Positions 1-7,509 of a DNA stretch of 31,948 nt are shown piece by piece. Both the position numbers and the translations under genes were made by a program. The notes beneath the pieces are model-generated. The model saw only the letters and a list, made by a program, of their open reading frames with translations, did no database searches and was not told the origin of the DNA. The DNA is from an uncultured Caulobacter sp. (GTDB lineage: Bacteria; Pseudomonadota; Alphaproteobacteria; Caulobacterales; Caulobacteraceae), in NCBI RefSeq assembly GCF_937900395.1, contig NZ_CALCDX010000072.1, positions 1 through 31,948 of the forward strand. Reading direction: 5' to 3'. Every line of letters starts with the position of its first letter. The first letter of the stretch is position 1.

Positions 1-1873
1 TCTGGACGAAGGACTTGTCGATCTTCAGGCGGTCGATCGGGAACTGCCGCAGGTTCGCCAGGCTGGCGTAACCGGTGCCGAAGTCGTCCAGCGCGATCAT
101 CACGCCGGCCGCGTGCAGCCGGCTGATATTGCCGCTGACCAGATCCGAGCCCCAGCCCATATAGACGTTCTCGGTCACCTCGATGGTCAACCGCTCGCAC
201 GGCACGTTCCAGCGATCCAGGCGCTCCAGCACCTCTTCGGCCAGGCGTCCGCTGCGAAACTGGGCGGCGGAGATGTTGACCGCGATGCGCCCGAACTCCA
301 CGCCCCGGTCCAGCCACTCCCGCATCTGGCGCAGAGACTGCTCGAAGGCCACGTCGCCGAGCCGGAGCGACAGCGCCTGGTCCTCGAACGCGGCCATGAA
401 GTGCGCTGGCGTCAGAACCCCCTGTTCGGGGTGAAGCCAGCGCATCAGGGCCTCGAAGCCCACGACCCGCCGCTCGCGGATGTCGACGACCGGTTGGTAG
501 AACAGGGTGAATTCGTTCGCCGCAACGGCCGCCCGGACGTCGCGCAGCAGTTCGACCCGGCGCTCCAGCTCGGTCCGCATCGCCGGTTCGAAGACGATGC
601 TGCGATTCCGTCCCTCCTCCTTGGCGTGATAGAGGGCGATGTCGGCGTTCTTGATCATGTGGGCCGGGTCGGCCTCGGGATCCCCATGCAGCGCGGCCCC
701 GATGCTGGCGGTGGCCGTGAAGCTGCGGCCGGCGTACTCGATAGGCCGTTGCAGCAGCTCCTGCAGCTTCTGGATCGGCCGCATCATGTCGGCTTCGCTG
801 TGCAGGCCGCGCAGGATCACCGCGAACTCGTCGCCCCCCAGCCGCGCGACCGTATCGCCGGACCGGAAGGCCCGCTGCAGCATGCCGGCCAGGCGCTTGA
901 GCAGCACATCGCCGGCGTCGTGCCCCAGGGTGTCGTTGATGTCCTTGAAGTGATCGACGTCGATCATGATCAGGCCGAACATCTCGCCCAGGGTCTCGGA
1001 CGCCGAGACCGCCTCGTTGAACCGGTGCTGGAACAGCGCGCGGTTGGGCAGCCCGGTCAGCGGGTCCTTGAAGGCCAGGGTCTCGATGGCCTCGGTCTGG
1101 CGGCGACGGTCGGTGATGTCCTTGAACAGGTTGACCAGCTTCTCGGGCTTGCCTTCCTGGTCGACGAACACCTTGCCGACGGCGCGGATCCAGGTCTCGA
1201 CCCCATCGTCGCGGTTCAGGCGGAACTCGAACACCCGCGCCTCGCCGATCTTGCGGGCGGCGATCACATCGGCGCACTGCTGGCGGTCGTCCGGATGGAC
1301 GATCTCCAGCGGGTCGTCCTTGAACACGCACCACTTCCGCAGGCCGGGCGCGGTGTCGGAGAAGAATATCTCGCCGGTGCGCAGGTCGTATTCGCGCACC
1401 AGCAGGTCGTCGAGCTCAAGCGCCATTCTCAGGCGCTGCTCGTCACGCTCGGCCCGCAGAACGCTTTCAGCGTAGCCCGTGACGTCCCGAGCGGTGACCA
1501 TCACCGCATAGACGCTTCCGTCCTCCTGCCGGCAGGCGCCGAATTCGGTGCGCCAGTAGCGCTGTGAGCCATCCTCGGCGACGACGTTCAGATAGCGGGA
1601 GAAATCAACACCCTCCTGAGCACAGGCCAGCAGGGCCGCCCGATCGTTGGGCTCCACGACGCCGCTGGCGTCGGCGCCCAGGATCAAGCCTGGCGCGATG
1701 GCCTGCGCCGTCCACTCACGACTGACGGCGACCAGCATCAGGTTCGCATCCAACAAGGCGGTCGGGAATGGCGTTTCACGGACGAAAGCGCCAAAAGCCA
1801 GGGCGCGCGCCTGGGTCCCCTCGCCCGCAGCCTCCACATTGTCGTCCCAGGCCGCCCGGGCTTCACCCATCAT
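1..1873 (-). CDS. PAS-PAS-GGDEF-EAL cyclic-di-GMP synthase/phosphodiesterase (3' end cut by window)
   Basis: The frame runs leftward from an ATG at 1873 (a second ATG follows at once) and leaves the window after about 624 residues. Two PAS-like sensor segments occupy roughly residues 20-130 and 145-260. The GGDEF domain follows, with an intact GGDEF signature at residues 346-350 and a product-inhibition site RSGD (RxxD) at 337-340, exactly five residues before it, so diguanylate cyclase activity with feedback control is expected. The EAL domain starts with EALMRW at 474 and keeps the ENV, DDFGTG and KIDKSF segments, so a c-di-GMP phosphodiesterase is also expected. No membrane segment is visible, so it is probably a cytoplasmic sensor of c-di-GMP level. 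Which activity dominates cannot be told from sequence. It is divergent from fdxA across 227 bp. Confidence 0.93.
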   Translation of the reverse strand, partial: MMGEARAAWDDNVEAAGEGTQARALAFGAFVRETPFPTALLDANLMLVAVSREWTAQAIAPGLILGADASGVVEPNDRAALLACAQEGVDFSRYLNVVAEDGSQRYWRTEFGACRQEDGSVYAVMVTARDVTGYAESVLRAERDEQRLRMALELDDLLVREYDLRTGEIFFSDTAPGLRKWCVFKDDPLEIVHPDDRQQCADVIAARKIGEARVFEFRLNRDDGVETWIRAVGKVFVDQEGKPEKLVNLFKDITDRRRQTEAIETLAFKDPLTGLPNRALFQHRFNEAVSASETLGEMFGLIMIDVDHFKDINDTLGHDAGDVLLKRLAGMLQRAFRSGDTVARLGGDEFAVILRGLHSEADMMRPIQKLQELLQRPIEYAGRSFTATASIGAALHGDPEADPAHMIKNADIALYHAKEEGRNRSIVFEPAMRTELERRVELLRDVRAAVAANEFTLFYQPVVDIRERRVVGFEALMRWLHPEQGVLTPAHFMAAFEDQALSLRLGDVAFEQSLRQMREWLDRGVEFGRIAVNISAAQFRSGRLAEEVLERLDRWNVPCERLTIEVTENVYMGWGSDLVSGNISRLHAAGVMIALDDFGTGYASLANLRQFPIDRLKIDKSFVQ

Positions 1874-2030
1874 AGGTCGACTTCCCGACTTTGATTTTGT
1901 TGAAGGTTTCAGAAATCGATAGTCACGGCCACTCAATAAGAAATTGTTTTCGAGGCGTCGTCGACCACTAAAAGGCGAGCGTCCTGGCCGCGCCTTCAGA
2001 AATCCTGAGCCCCTACGCGATCACGCCGCA

Positions 2031-2056
2031 TTGACAAGCGGCCGCGAGGCTTCGAA
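2031..2056 (+). promoter_or_regulatory. candidate promoter of fdxA
   Basis: TTGACA at 2031-2036 followed after 12 bases by GCTTCGAA at 2049-2056. This resembles the Caulobacter housekeeping pattern (TTGAC, a short 10-14 base spacer, then a GCTA-rich element), but the -10 match is partial. It lies 45 bases before the fdxA start. Inference from motif only. Confidence 0.3.
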
Positions 2057-2100
2057 AACGCGCCCGCCGAACTTCGTCCCCGATCTCATTCGAGTTTTCG

Positions 2101-2442
2101 ATGACCTATATCGTCACCGACGCCTGCGTCCGCTGCAAATTCATGGACTGCGTGGAGGTGTGCCCGGTCGATTGCTTCTACGAAGGCGAGAACTTCCTCG
2201 TCATCAACCCGGACGAATGCATCGACTGCGGCGTCTGCGAGCCCGAGTGCCCGGTCGACGCGATCAAGCCCGACACCGAGGACGAGGCCGACGGCAAGTG
2301 GCTTCGCATCAACGCCGACTACGCCAAGGTCTGGCCGAACATCACGGTCAAGGGCGTCCCGCCGGAAGACCGCGAACAGTTCGAGCGCGAGACCGGCAAG
2401 TTCGAGAAGTACTTCAGCGAAAAGCCCGGCAAGGGCTCCTGA
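2101..2442 (+). CDS. fdxA: 7Fe ferredoxin FdxA ([3Fe-4S][4Fe-4S])
   Basis: A 113-aa soluble electron carrier. The N-terminal half holds the cysteine pattern of Azotobacter-type ferredoxin I: C9, C12, C17, C21, C25, then C40, C43, C46, C50. By comparison with that family C9, C17 and C50 should hold a 3Fe-4S cluster and C21, C40, C43 and C46 a 4Fe-4S cluster. The C-terminal 60 residues form the acidic extension usual for this type. The ATG at 2101 begins directly with the conserved TYIVT start, although no good ribosome binding site is seen before it. The gene is followed by cdnL on the same strand 349 bases later, a neighbourhood I recall as common in alphaproteobacteria. The redox partner cannot be told from the window. 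Confidence 0.95.
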   Translation: MTYIVTDACVRCKFMDCVEVCPVDCFYEGENFLVINPDECIDCGVCEPECPVDAIKPDTEDEADGKWLRINADYAKVWPNITVKGVPPEDREQFERETGKFEKYFSEKPGKGS

Positions 2443-2791
2443 TCGCTCCGCGAATTCTGAAGCTTGCAACCCCGCCGCGATGCGAAAGCTTGGCGGCGCG
2501 ATCCGGCATGTCTGGACGCAACCCTTTCTTCGGGCTGAATTTTATGCTATTGTCTTCGCCGACGTGACGGTTGCGGTTCTTCGCGACGGTCCGTCTTGGC
2601 GAACAAGCTGGCTTCAGAGTTCATTCTGGCCGGCGCGCCCGATGAAGGCGAAGGGTGTCTTAGAGCTCTATTCCAAATCCTGACAGGCTTGGCCCCGCGG
2701 CCAGTATTCCGCGGAGCGGGAAGCTGTCGCCTTTGGTTTGGGACGGAAGACGGCGTTCGGACCCCATGGGTCCGCATTGATGAGGACGAAC
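2443..2791 (+). promoter_or_regulatory. fdxA-cdnL intergenic region / cdnL leader
   Basis: A 349-base gap without a credible gene. It carries an AT-rich segment around 2540-2553 (including GCTATTGT) that could be a -10 element, though no convincing -35 is seen. Two inverted repeats lie closer to cdnL: CCGCGG at 2695-2700 and 2709-2714 (8-base loop), and a tighter hairpin, CGGACCC 2758-2764 with GGGTCCG 2768-2774 around a 3-base loop. The second ends 7 bases before the GAGGA ribosome binding site of cdnL, so it may shape translation of the leader. Confidence 0.4.
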
Positions 2792-3295
2792 ATGAGCAAG
2801 ACTGGTCTGGAATTCTCGGTCGGCGATCACGTCGTTTATCCCGCGCACGGCGTGGGCAACATTCAAGCGATCGAGACCCAGGAAGTGGCCGGCATGTCGC
2901 TCGAAGTCTACGTCATCACCTTCGACCACGAGAAAATGACCCTGCGCGTGCCGACCAAGAAGGCCAAGACCGCTGGTCTGCGCCCGCTGGCCGAAGGCGG
3001 CACCGTCAGCCAGGCGCTGACCACCCTGAAGGGCCGCGCCCGCGTGAAGCGCACCATGTGGTCGCGCCGCGCCCAGGAATACGAAGCCAAGATCAACTCG
3101 GGCGACCTGATCTCGATCGCCGAGGTGGTCCGCGACCTGCACCGCGCCGAGAACCAGCCGGAACAGTCCTACTCGGAACGCCAGCTGTATGAATCGGCTC
3201 TGGACCGCATGGCCCGCGAAGTCGCCGCCATCGAGCGCATCGACCGCGAAGCCGCCATCGGCATCCTGACCAAGTCGCTGGTCAAAGCCGCCTAA
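2792..3295 (+). CDS. cdnL: CdnL, CarD-family RNA polymerase-binding transcription regulator
   Basis: A 167-aa protein of the CarD_CdnL_TRCF family. Residues 1-65 form the RNA polymerase interaction domain (GDHVVYPAHGVG at 11-22), which in the family binds the beta subunit; residues 70-167 form the basic helical DNA-binding domain, with W90 at the place where family members wedge into the upstream edge of the -10 bubble. The ATG at 2792 was chosen because GAGGA lies 5 bases upstream and the protein then starts like known CdnL; an upstream ATG at 2738 would add 18 unrelated residues. It ends in KAA; from published Caulobacter work the terminal alanines act as a ClpXP degradation signal linked to the stringent response (established for the homologue, inferred here). 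It should stabilise open complexes at rRNA and biosynthetic promoters. Confidence 0.95.
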   Translation: MSKTGLEFSVGDHVVYPAHGVGNIQAIETQEVAGMSLEVYVITFDHEKMTLRVPTKKAKTAGLRPLAEGGTVSQALTTLKGRARVKRTMWSRRAQEYEAKINSGDLISIAEVVRDLHRAENQPEQSYSERQLYESALDRMAREVAAIERIDREAAIGILTKSLVKAA

Positions 3296-3323
3296 CAGCT
3301 TTCCGGCTACAACCGGATCGAAG

Positions 3324-3351
3324 ACGCCCCTCCTCCGCGAGGGGCGTTTTT
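3324..3351 (+). terminator. rho-independent terminator of cdnL
   Basis: A 9-bp stem, 3324-3332 with 3339-3347 (ACGCCCCTC / GAGGGGCGT), 6-base loop, then a run of five T (3347-3351). It lies 28 bases after the cdnL stop and fits a strong intrinsic terminator. Confidence 0.88.
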
Positions 3352-3468
3352 GTTTGCGCCGCTTTTTGTGGATGGGGCCGTTGCGCGACACCTTAGGGCC
3401 TTGGCGCTTCGCATCGGGGCGCCCATAAGAGCCTTAGCCTCCTCCTCGCCGCTGAAAGTCGATCGCCC

Positions 3469-4800
3469 TTGTCGGACCCGCAGGACCCGATCTCCGCCCC
3501 CAAGATGTCGCGCCGCAAGTGGCTTGCGGTCGGCGGGCTGAGCGTGCTGGTCGCCTGCGCCGCCGTGGCGTTCCACTTCCGCGCCCAGGCGCCGCTCGCG
3601 ACCCTGACCTCGGCTCACGCGCCCGCGCCGGCGCCGATCATCCTGCCGACCAAGCCCGAGGACTGGCGCGGCCGCATCGACTACCGCGCCCTCGACCAGC
3701 GCCTGGCCGAGATGGCCGCGCATCGCTCGATGGAGGGCCTGGCCGTCGCCGTGGTCGAGGACGGACGGCTGTCGTTCGTCCAGGGCTACGGCCTGACCTC
3801 GGCCAAGGACGGCGAGCCGGTCGACGCCCACACGGTGTTCCGCTGGGCCTCGCTGTCCAAGACCGTCGCCGGGACCCTGACCGCCAAGCTCGCCGCCGAA
3901 GGCCTGCTGTCGCTGGACGAACCGCTCGAGACCTTTCACACCACCCTGCGCCTGCCGCGCGACGCTCAGCGCGAGCTGACGGTCGAGGAGCTGCTCTCGC
4001 AGCGGACCGGCCTGCCCAAGAACGCCTATGACGATCGCCTGGAGGACGGCCAGGACCCGGCGATGATCCGCCACGCCCTGGGCGATGTGCCGGTCGCCTG
4101 CGCCCCCGGGCGATGCCACACCTATCAGAACGTCGCCTACGATACGATCACCGAGATCCTGACGACCCGCACCCACGAGGCCTACGCCCTCACCGTCCAG
4201 CGGAAGCTTTTCGCACCGCTCGGCATGACGACGGCCTCGATCGGCCAAGCGGGCCTGATCAACGCCAAGAGCTGGGCGCGTCCGCATCGCGAGGGCCGGC
4301 TGCTGCCGATGTCGGAGGCCTATTACCGGGTGCCCGGCGCGGCCGGCGTCAACTCCACCATCGTCGATCTGGCCGTCTGGATGCAGGCCCAGATGGGCCT
4401 CCGCCCCGACGTGCTGCCGCCCGCCGTGCTGGACGCCGCCCAACGCCCGCGCATCGGCACCGCCGCGCCCTACGGCCGCGCGCCGTTCGCCCGCGAGATC
4501 AGCCATGCCGGCTACGGCCTGGGCATGCGCAGCTTCAACTATCGCGGCCATCGGGTGATCGGCCACAGCGGCGCGGTCTCGGGCTACCGCTCGACCATGG
4601 TGTTTGACCCGGCGACCAAGACCGGCATCGTCATGCTGTGGAACAGCGACGCCGGCTTGCCGTTCCGCTTCCAGGCCGAGTTCCTCGACCGCGCCTACCG
4701 ACTGCCGTTCACCGACTGGCTGGACCTGGGCGAGGTTTCCGATCAGCGACTGGCCCAGGCGCGCCATCTCCGATTGCGAGAGATGGACGAAGCGGGCTAG
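3469..4800 (+). CDS. serine hydrolase of the beta-lactamase / penicillin-binding fold (class C-like)
   Basis: A 443-aa protein. The three catalytic motifs of the class C beta-lactamase / DD-peptidase / esterase superfamily are present: SLSK at 128-131 (nucleophile S128, base K131), YQN at 219-221 and HSG at 366-368 in place of KTG. The N-terminus has RRK followed by a hydrophobic segment (about 18-36), which is a signal anchor or, with LVAC at 27-30, possibly a lipoprotein signal at C30; the catalytic domain should lie in the periplasm. HSG rather than KTG is typical of peptidase/esterase members, so antibiotic hydrolysis should not be assumed. The start is uncertain: TTG at 3469 gives a full N-region, and an ATG at 3505 would also leave the signal intact. 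It precedes nhaA by 32 bases and may share its transcript. Confidence 0.85.
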   Translation: MSDPQDPISAPKMSRRKWLAVGGLSVLVACAAVAFHFRAQAPLATLTSAHAPAPAPIILPTKPEDWRGRIDYRALDQRLAEMAAHRSMEGLAVAVVEDGRLSFVQGYGLTSAKDGEPVDAHTVFRWASLSKTVAGTLTAKLAAEGLLSLDEPLETFHTTLRLPRDAQRELTVEELLSQRTGLPKNAYDDRLEDGQDPAMIRHALGDVPVACAPGRCHTYQNVAYDTITEILTTRTHEAYALTVQRKLFAPLGMTTASIGQAGLINAKSWARPHREGRLLPMSEAYYRVPGAAGVNSTIVDLAVWMQAQMGLRPDVLPPAVLDAAQRPRIGTAAPYGRAPFAREISHAGYGLGMRSFNYRGHRVIGHSGAVSGYRSTMVFDPATKTGIVMLWNSDAGLPFRFQAEFLDRAYRLPFTDWLDLGEVSDQRLAQARHLRLREMDEAG

Positions 4801-4832
4801 CTGACCTCCCTTCCGTCCAGAGGAGATCCACC

Positions 4833-6020
4833 ATGGCCCTGCGCGCGATCAGCCGCCGCGCTCGCGAGACCCTGGCGCAATTCCTGGAGAACGAGGCGGC
4901 CGGCGGTTATGTGCTGATGGTCGCAGCGGCCCTGGCGCTGGTGGTCGCCAATTCGCCCCTGGCGCCGGCCTATTTCGCGGCGCTGCAGACCCATTTCGGC
5001 TTCGCTGTCGGCCCGGTCCATCTCGATGAGAGCGTCATCCACTGGATCAACGACGGCCTGATGGCCCTGTTCTTCCTGCTGGTGGGCCTGGAGATCAAGC
5101 GCGAGGTCTTGGACGGTCAGCTGTCGCGCCCCGCCGACGTGATCCTGCCGGGCGCGGCGGCGCTGGGCGGCGTGGCTCTGCCCGCCGCCATCTATCTGTT
5201 CTTCAACAACACCCATCCCGAAAGCATCGCCGGCTGGGCGATCCCGTCGGCGACCGACATCGCCTTCGCCCTCGGGGTGTTGGCGCTGATGGGCTCGCGC
5301 GTCCCGACCTCGCTGAAGGTGTTCCTGACCGCCATCGCCATCATGGACGACCTGGCGGCGATCGTGATCATCGCGCTGTTCTACACGGACCAGCTGCACC
5401 TGATGGCCCTGGCCGGCGCGGGCGCCGTGCTGGCGATCCTGGTCATTCTGAACCGTCTGAAGGTCATTAGCCTGTGGCCCTATCTGCTGATGGGGGTGGT
5501 GCTGTGGTTCCTGGTGCTGGAGTCGGGGATCCACGCCACCCTGGCGGGCGTCGCCCTGGCCTTGACCATCCCGCTGCGCGCGGACGAGCGCTGCCCGCTG
5601 CACCGGCTGGAGCACGCCCTGCATAAGCCCGTCGCCTTCGGCGTCACGCCGATCTTCGGCTTCGCCAATGCCGGTCTCTCGTTCGCGGGCATCGGACTTT
5701 CGGCCCTGCTGGACCCCGTGCCGCTCGGCGTGGCGCTGGGCCTGTTCCTGGGCAAGCAGGTCGGCGTTTTCGGCGTCGCCTATGGCTTGATCCGGATGGG
5801 CTGGGCGCGCCTGCCCGCCGGCGCCTCGGTCGCCCAGCTCTACGGCGTGGCGGTGCTGTGCGGGATCGGCTTCACCATGAGCCTGTTCATCGGCGGGCTG
5901 GCGTTCGGCGATCCCAAGCTGATCGACGAGACCAAGATCGGGGTCCTGGCCGGCTCCCTGGCCTCGGCGCTGCTGGGCCTGGCGATCCTGAAGCTGGCCA
6001 AACCCGCGCCCCAGGCTTGA
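4833..6020 (+). CDS. nhaA: Na+/H+ antiporter NhaA
   Basis: A 395-aa inner-membrane antiporter, about the same length as E. coli NhaA (388). It exchanges cytoplasmic Na+ (or Li+) for protons. Visible hallmarks are the ATDIAFALGVL segment with D142 and the IMDDLAAI segment with D172-D173, which match the E. coli ion-binding Asp133, Asp163 and Asp164. Twelve or so hydrophobic segments span the protein, including the GLEIKREVLDGQL loop. The ATG at 4833 has AGGAGA 6 bases before it, a near perfect ribosome binding site, so upstream in-frame codons are not used. It lies just after the serine hydrolase gene and 58 bases before a secreted DUF6491 gene. Confidence 0.96.
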   Translation: MALRAISRRARETLAQFLENEAAGGYVLMVAAALALVVANSPLAPAYFAALQTHFGFAVGPVHLDESVIHWINDGLMALFFLLVGLEIKREVLDGQLSRPADVILPGAAALGGVALPAAIYLFFNNTHPESIAGWAIPSATDIAFALGVLALMGSRVPTSLKVFLTAIAIMDDLAAIVIIALFYTDQLHLMALAGAGAVLAILVILNRLKVISLWPYLLMGVVLWFLVLESGIHATLAGVALALTIPLRADERCPLHRLEHALHKPVAFGVTPIFGFANAGLSFAGIGLSALLDPVPLGVALGLFLGKQVGVFGVAYGLIRMGWARLPAGASVAQLYGVAVLCGIGFTMSLFIGGLAFGDPKLIDETKIGVLAGSLASALLGLAILKLAKPAPQA

Positions 6021-6078
6021 GCTTGGCGGCGTTTGGCGCGAAAGTGCCGCTAGCGGGGCGTTGACGGAGATGACGATC

Positions 6079-6474
6079 ATGAGGCGTCACCTGATCCTGG
6101 CCCTCGCTTCCGGCGCGCTGCTGCTGGCCGCGCCGGCCCTCGCCGCCGCCCAGGCGGACAAGCCCGCTTCCAAGCCCAAGACCGAACGCGCCTGTTTCCG
6201 CGCCCAGGATGTGGATGGCTTCAACGCCGTCGATAAGGAGACGGTGGATGTCTCGGTCGGCGTCCGGGATGTCTACCGCCTGACCTTGTTCTCGCCGTCG
6301 CCGGACATCGACTGGACTCAGCGGATCGCCATCGAGGCGCGCGGCGGCTCGTGGATCTGTTCGGGCATGGACGCCACGATCATCGTGCCAGGCCCCATCG
6401 GCTTGCAGCGCTATCCCGTGACCGCGATCCGCAAGCTGACGCCCGAGGAGATCAAGGCCCGCAAGAAGCGCTGA
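6079..6474 (+). CDS. secreted DUF6491 family protein
   Basis: A 131-aa protein of unknown function. The first 25 or so residues are a signal peptide (RRH, then a Leu/Ala-rich core ending in APALA), so the mature protein is periplasmic. The rest fits DUF6491, small secreted proteins common in Caulobacterales and relatives: CFRAQDVDGF near the mature start, the VRDVYRLTLFSPSPDIDW segment, and WICSGMDATI later, with two conserved cysteines that could pair. The ATG at 6079 was chosen because GGAGA lies 8 bases upstream and it opens directly into the signal peptide; TTG 6061 and ATG 6070 are in frame too. It may be co-transcribed with nhaA. Its stop is only 8 bases from the stop of the convergent next gene. 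Confidence 0.82.
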   Translation: MRRHLILALASGALLLAAPALAAAQADKPASKPKTERACFRAQDVDGFNAVDKETVDVSVGVRDVYRLTLFSPSPDIDWTQRIAIEARGGSWICSGMDATIIVPGPIGLQRYPVTAIRKLTPEEIKARKKR

Positions 6475-6482
6475 CGCCAGCT

Positions 6483-6851
6483 CTATTGCGGCCGGTTCCG
6501 CAGGGCGTCGATGATCACCCGGTTGGCCGCTTCGCAGCGGCTTTCGCCAAAGCCGCGCTCGATCGTGATGGCCGGCTTCAGCCGCGCTTCCAGCTCGGCG
6601 GCCGTCGCCTGCGCCCGGCCCGCGATCTGGCGCGTCTCGGCCAGGCGCGCGCGGGTCAGGGCCAGTTCGGCCAGCACGCCGTCGCGGTGCGCCGCCAAGC
6701 CGGCGGCTTCCTCGCGCGCCTCGTTGAGCTGAGCGCGCAGGCGCATCGCGTAGGAGCCGAGCCAGCCCGCCGCCCCCGCCGCGACGAACGCCAAGACCGC
6801 GGCGGCCGCGAGGATCACGGGGCTGTCCAGGGCGCTCAGCAGGGCGTGCAT
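6483..6851 (-). CDS. small membrane-anchored coiled-coil protein, unknown function
   Basis: A 122-aa protein that I do not recognise. One hydrophobic segment (about residues 11-33, rich in Ala and Val) is followed by a charged, heptad-like helix of 45-50 residues (LRAQLNEAREEAAGL and on), so it is probably a single-pass inner-membrane protein with a coiled coil. Two residues, C and R, stand near the C-terminal SRCEAANRVI segment. The ATG at 6851 is chosen because GGAGAA is 4 bases upstream; a longer frame from 6974 lacks such a site and would run through the leader hairpin. The leader is notable: see the hairpin at 6887-6923. Confidence 0.72.
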   Translation of the reverse strand: MHALLSALDSPVILAAAAVLAFVAAGAAGWLGSYAMRLRAQLNEAREEAAGLAAHRDGVLAELALTRARLAETRQIAGRAQATAAELEARLKPAITIERGFGESRCEAANRVIIDALRNRPQ

Positions 6852-6886
6852 AAGGTTCTCCAACAATCCAGAAGCCGGCTTAGACT

Positions 6887-6923
6887 GCGAAGAACCTGGA
6901 CGGTCACCGCCCAGGTTCTTCGC
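6887..6923 (-). promoter_or_regulatory. perfect 13-bp hairpin in the leader of the coiled-coil gene, possible RBS switch
   Basis: GCGAAGAACCTGG (6887-6899) is the exact reverse complement of 6911-6923, and inside it CGGT 6901-6904 pairs with ACCG 6906-6909, giving a nested 13+4 bp stem. On the minus strand it lies 35 bases before the ATG at 6851. There is no T tract, so it is not a usual terminator. Its 3' arm contains AGGTTCT, which is also complementary to AGAACCT inside the gene's own ribosome binding site (plus positions 6853-6859), so two exclusive folds are possible. It could alternatively be a protein-binding operator. Confidence 0.55.
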
Positions 6924-7070
6924 GACGAACTCACTCGCCGCGCGGACGATGGCGTTCGTCGACTGCCGCTCCAATCCCCACCAGAGCGGCGCGTCTCAAA
7001 ATGAGTGATCTCCGGTTCTCGAGTCCCCCCTGGGCGCCTCAGAAGGGGTAACCGGCGATCCGGAAACGTG

Positions 7071-7271
7071 TCAGGCGCTGAGCACCCGCGGATGCCCGTC
7101 GCGAACGGTCGCTTGGGCGAAGTCCAGCACGTCGCGGGTGACGGCGGTCAGGTGGGCTTCGGCCACGCCCTGTTCGCGCGCCCAGATGATCAGGGCGTGC
7201 CGGAGAAAGGTGTTGCCGACTTCGGTCTTGGCGAAGGGCGCATCGCCCAGGGCGACAGTGTTCATAGACAT
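7071..7271 (-). CDS. small hypothetical protein (66 aa)
   Basis: A short protein I do not recognise, with no signal peptide or membrane segment. It looks like a compact helical domain (NTFLRHALIIWAREQGVAEAHLTAVTRDVLDFAQATV). The ATG at 7271 is preferred because GGGAG lies 7 bases upstream; a second ATG follows two codons later. A longer upstream extension to 7418 has no site and poor composition. It lies 238 bases after the cyclase operon and 219 bases before the coiled-coil gene, so it is probably transcribed on its own or by read-through. Confidence 0.6.
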   Translation of the reverse strand: MSMNTVALGDAPFAKTEVGNTFLRHALIIWAREQGVAEAHLTAVTRDVLDFAQATVRDGHPRVLSA

Positions 7272-7463
7272 CGCGCGGCTCCCGATCCGACCGGGGCGCG
7301 AGCCCCGGAAAGTTTTGCGAAAAAGGACCCGACCGGCGGGTGGCCGGGCCCCAAGTCGGTTCACGCGGCCGGTGGCTGCGAGCGGAGGACGCTCGTCGCC
7401 GCCGGTCGACACGCACACAATCTCCGGAACGGCCGTGCTTGGATGTGCGGATTTTCACATCGA

Positions 7464-7489
7464 GAAAAATAGCGGTTTTTCTAGCCGCC
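7464..7489 (-). terminator. probable terminator of the TIR-cyclase operon
   Basis: Read on the minus strand, GGCGG (7485-7489) pairs with CCGCT (7471-7475) around a 9-base loop and is followed by a T-rich tail (complement of 7465-7469). The stem is short (5 bp, one G-T pair) but it lies 21 bases beyond the cyclase stop, where a terminator is expected. Confidence 0.45.
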
Positions 7490-7509
7490 CCTGGGGCCGG
7501 CCGGAGTCT

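Noticed and set aside
113..1567. 484-codon plus-strand frame
   Set aside because: Antisense to the GGDEF-EAL gene, which has intact catalytic motifs on the minus strand.
3469..4800. Calling the serine hydrolase an antibiotic-resistance beta-lactamase
   Set aside because: The third motif is HSG, not KTG, and it has a membrane anchor or lipoprotein signal; peptidase or esterase roles are more likely.
6047..6056. Palindrome CCGCTAGCGG between nhaA and the DUF6491 gene
   Set aside because: Short, GC-rich and unaccompanied by a T tract or second copy; chance is likely in this composition.
7010..7035. tRNA T-arm-like string (GGTTCTCGAGTCC)
   Set aside because: No matching acceptor, D or anticodon arms could be folded around it, and there is no integrase nearby, so a tRNA or att site is not supported.
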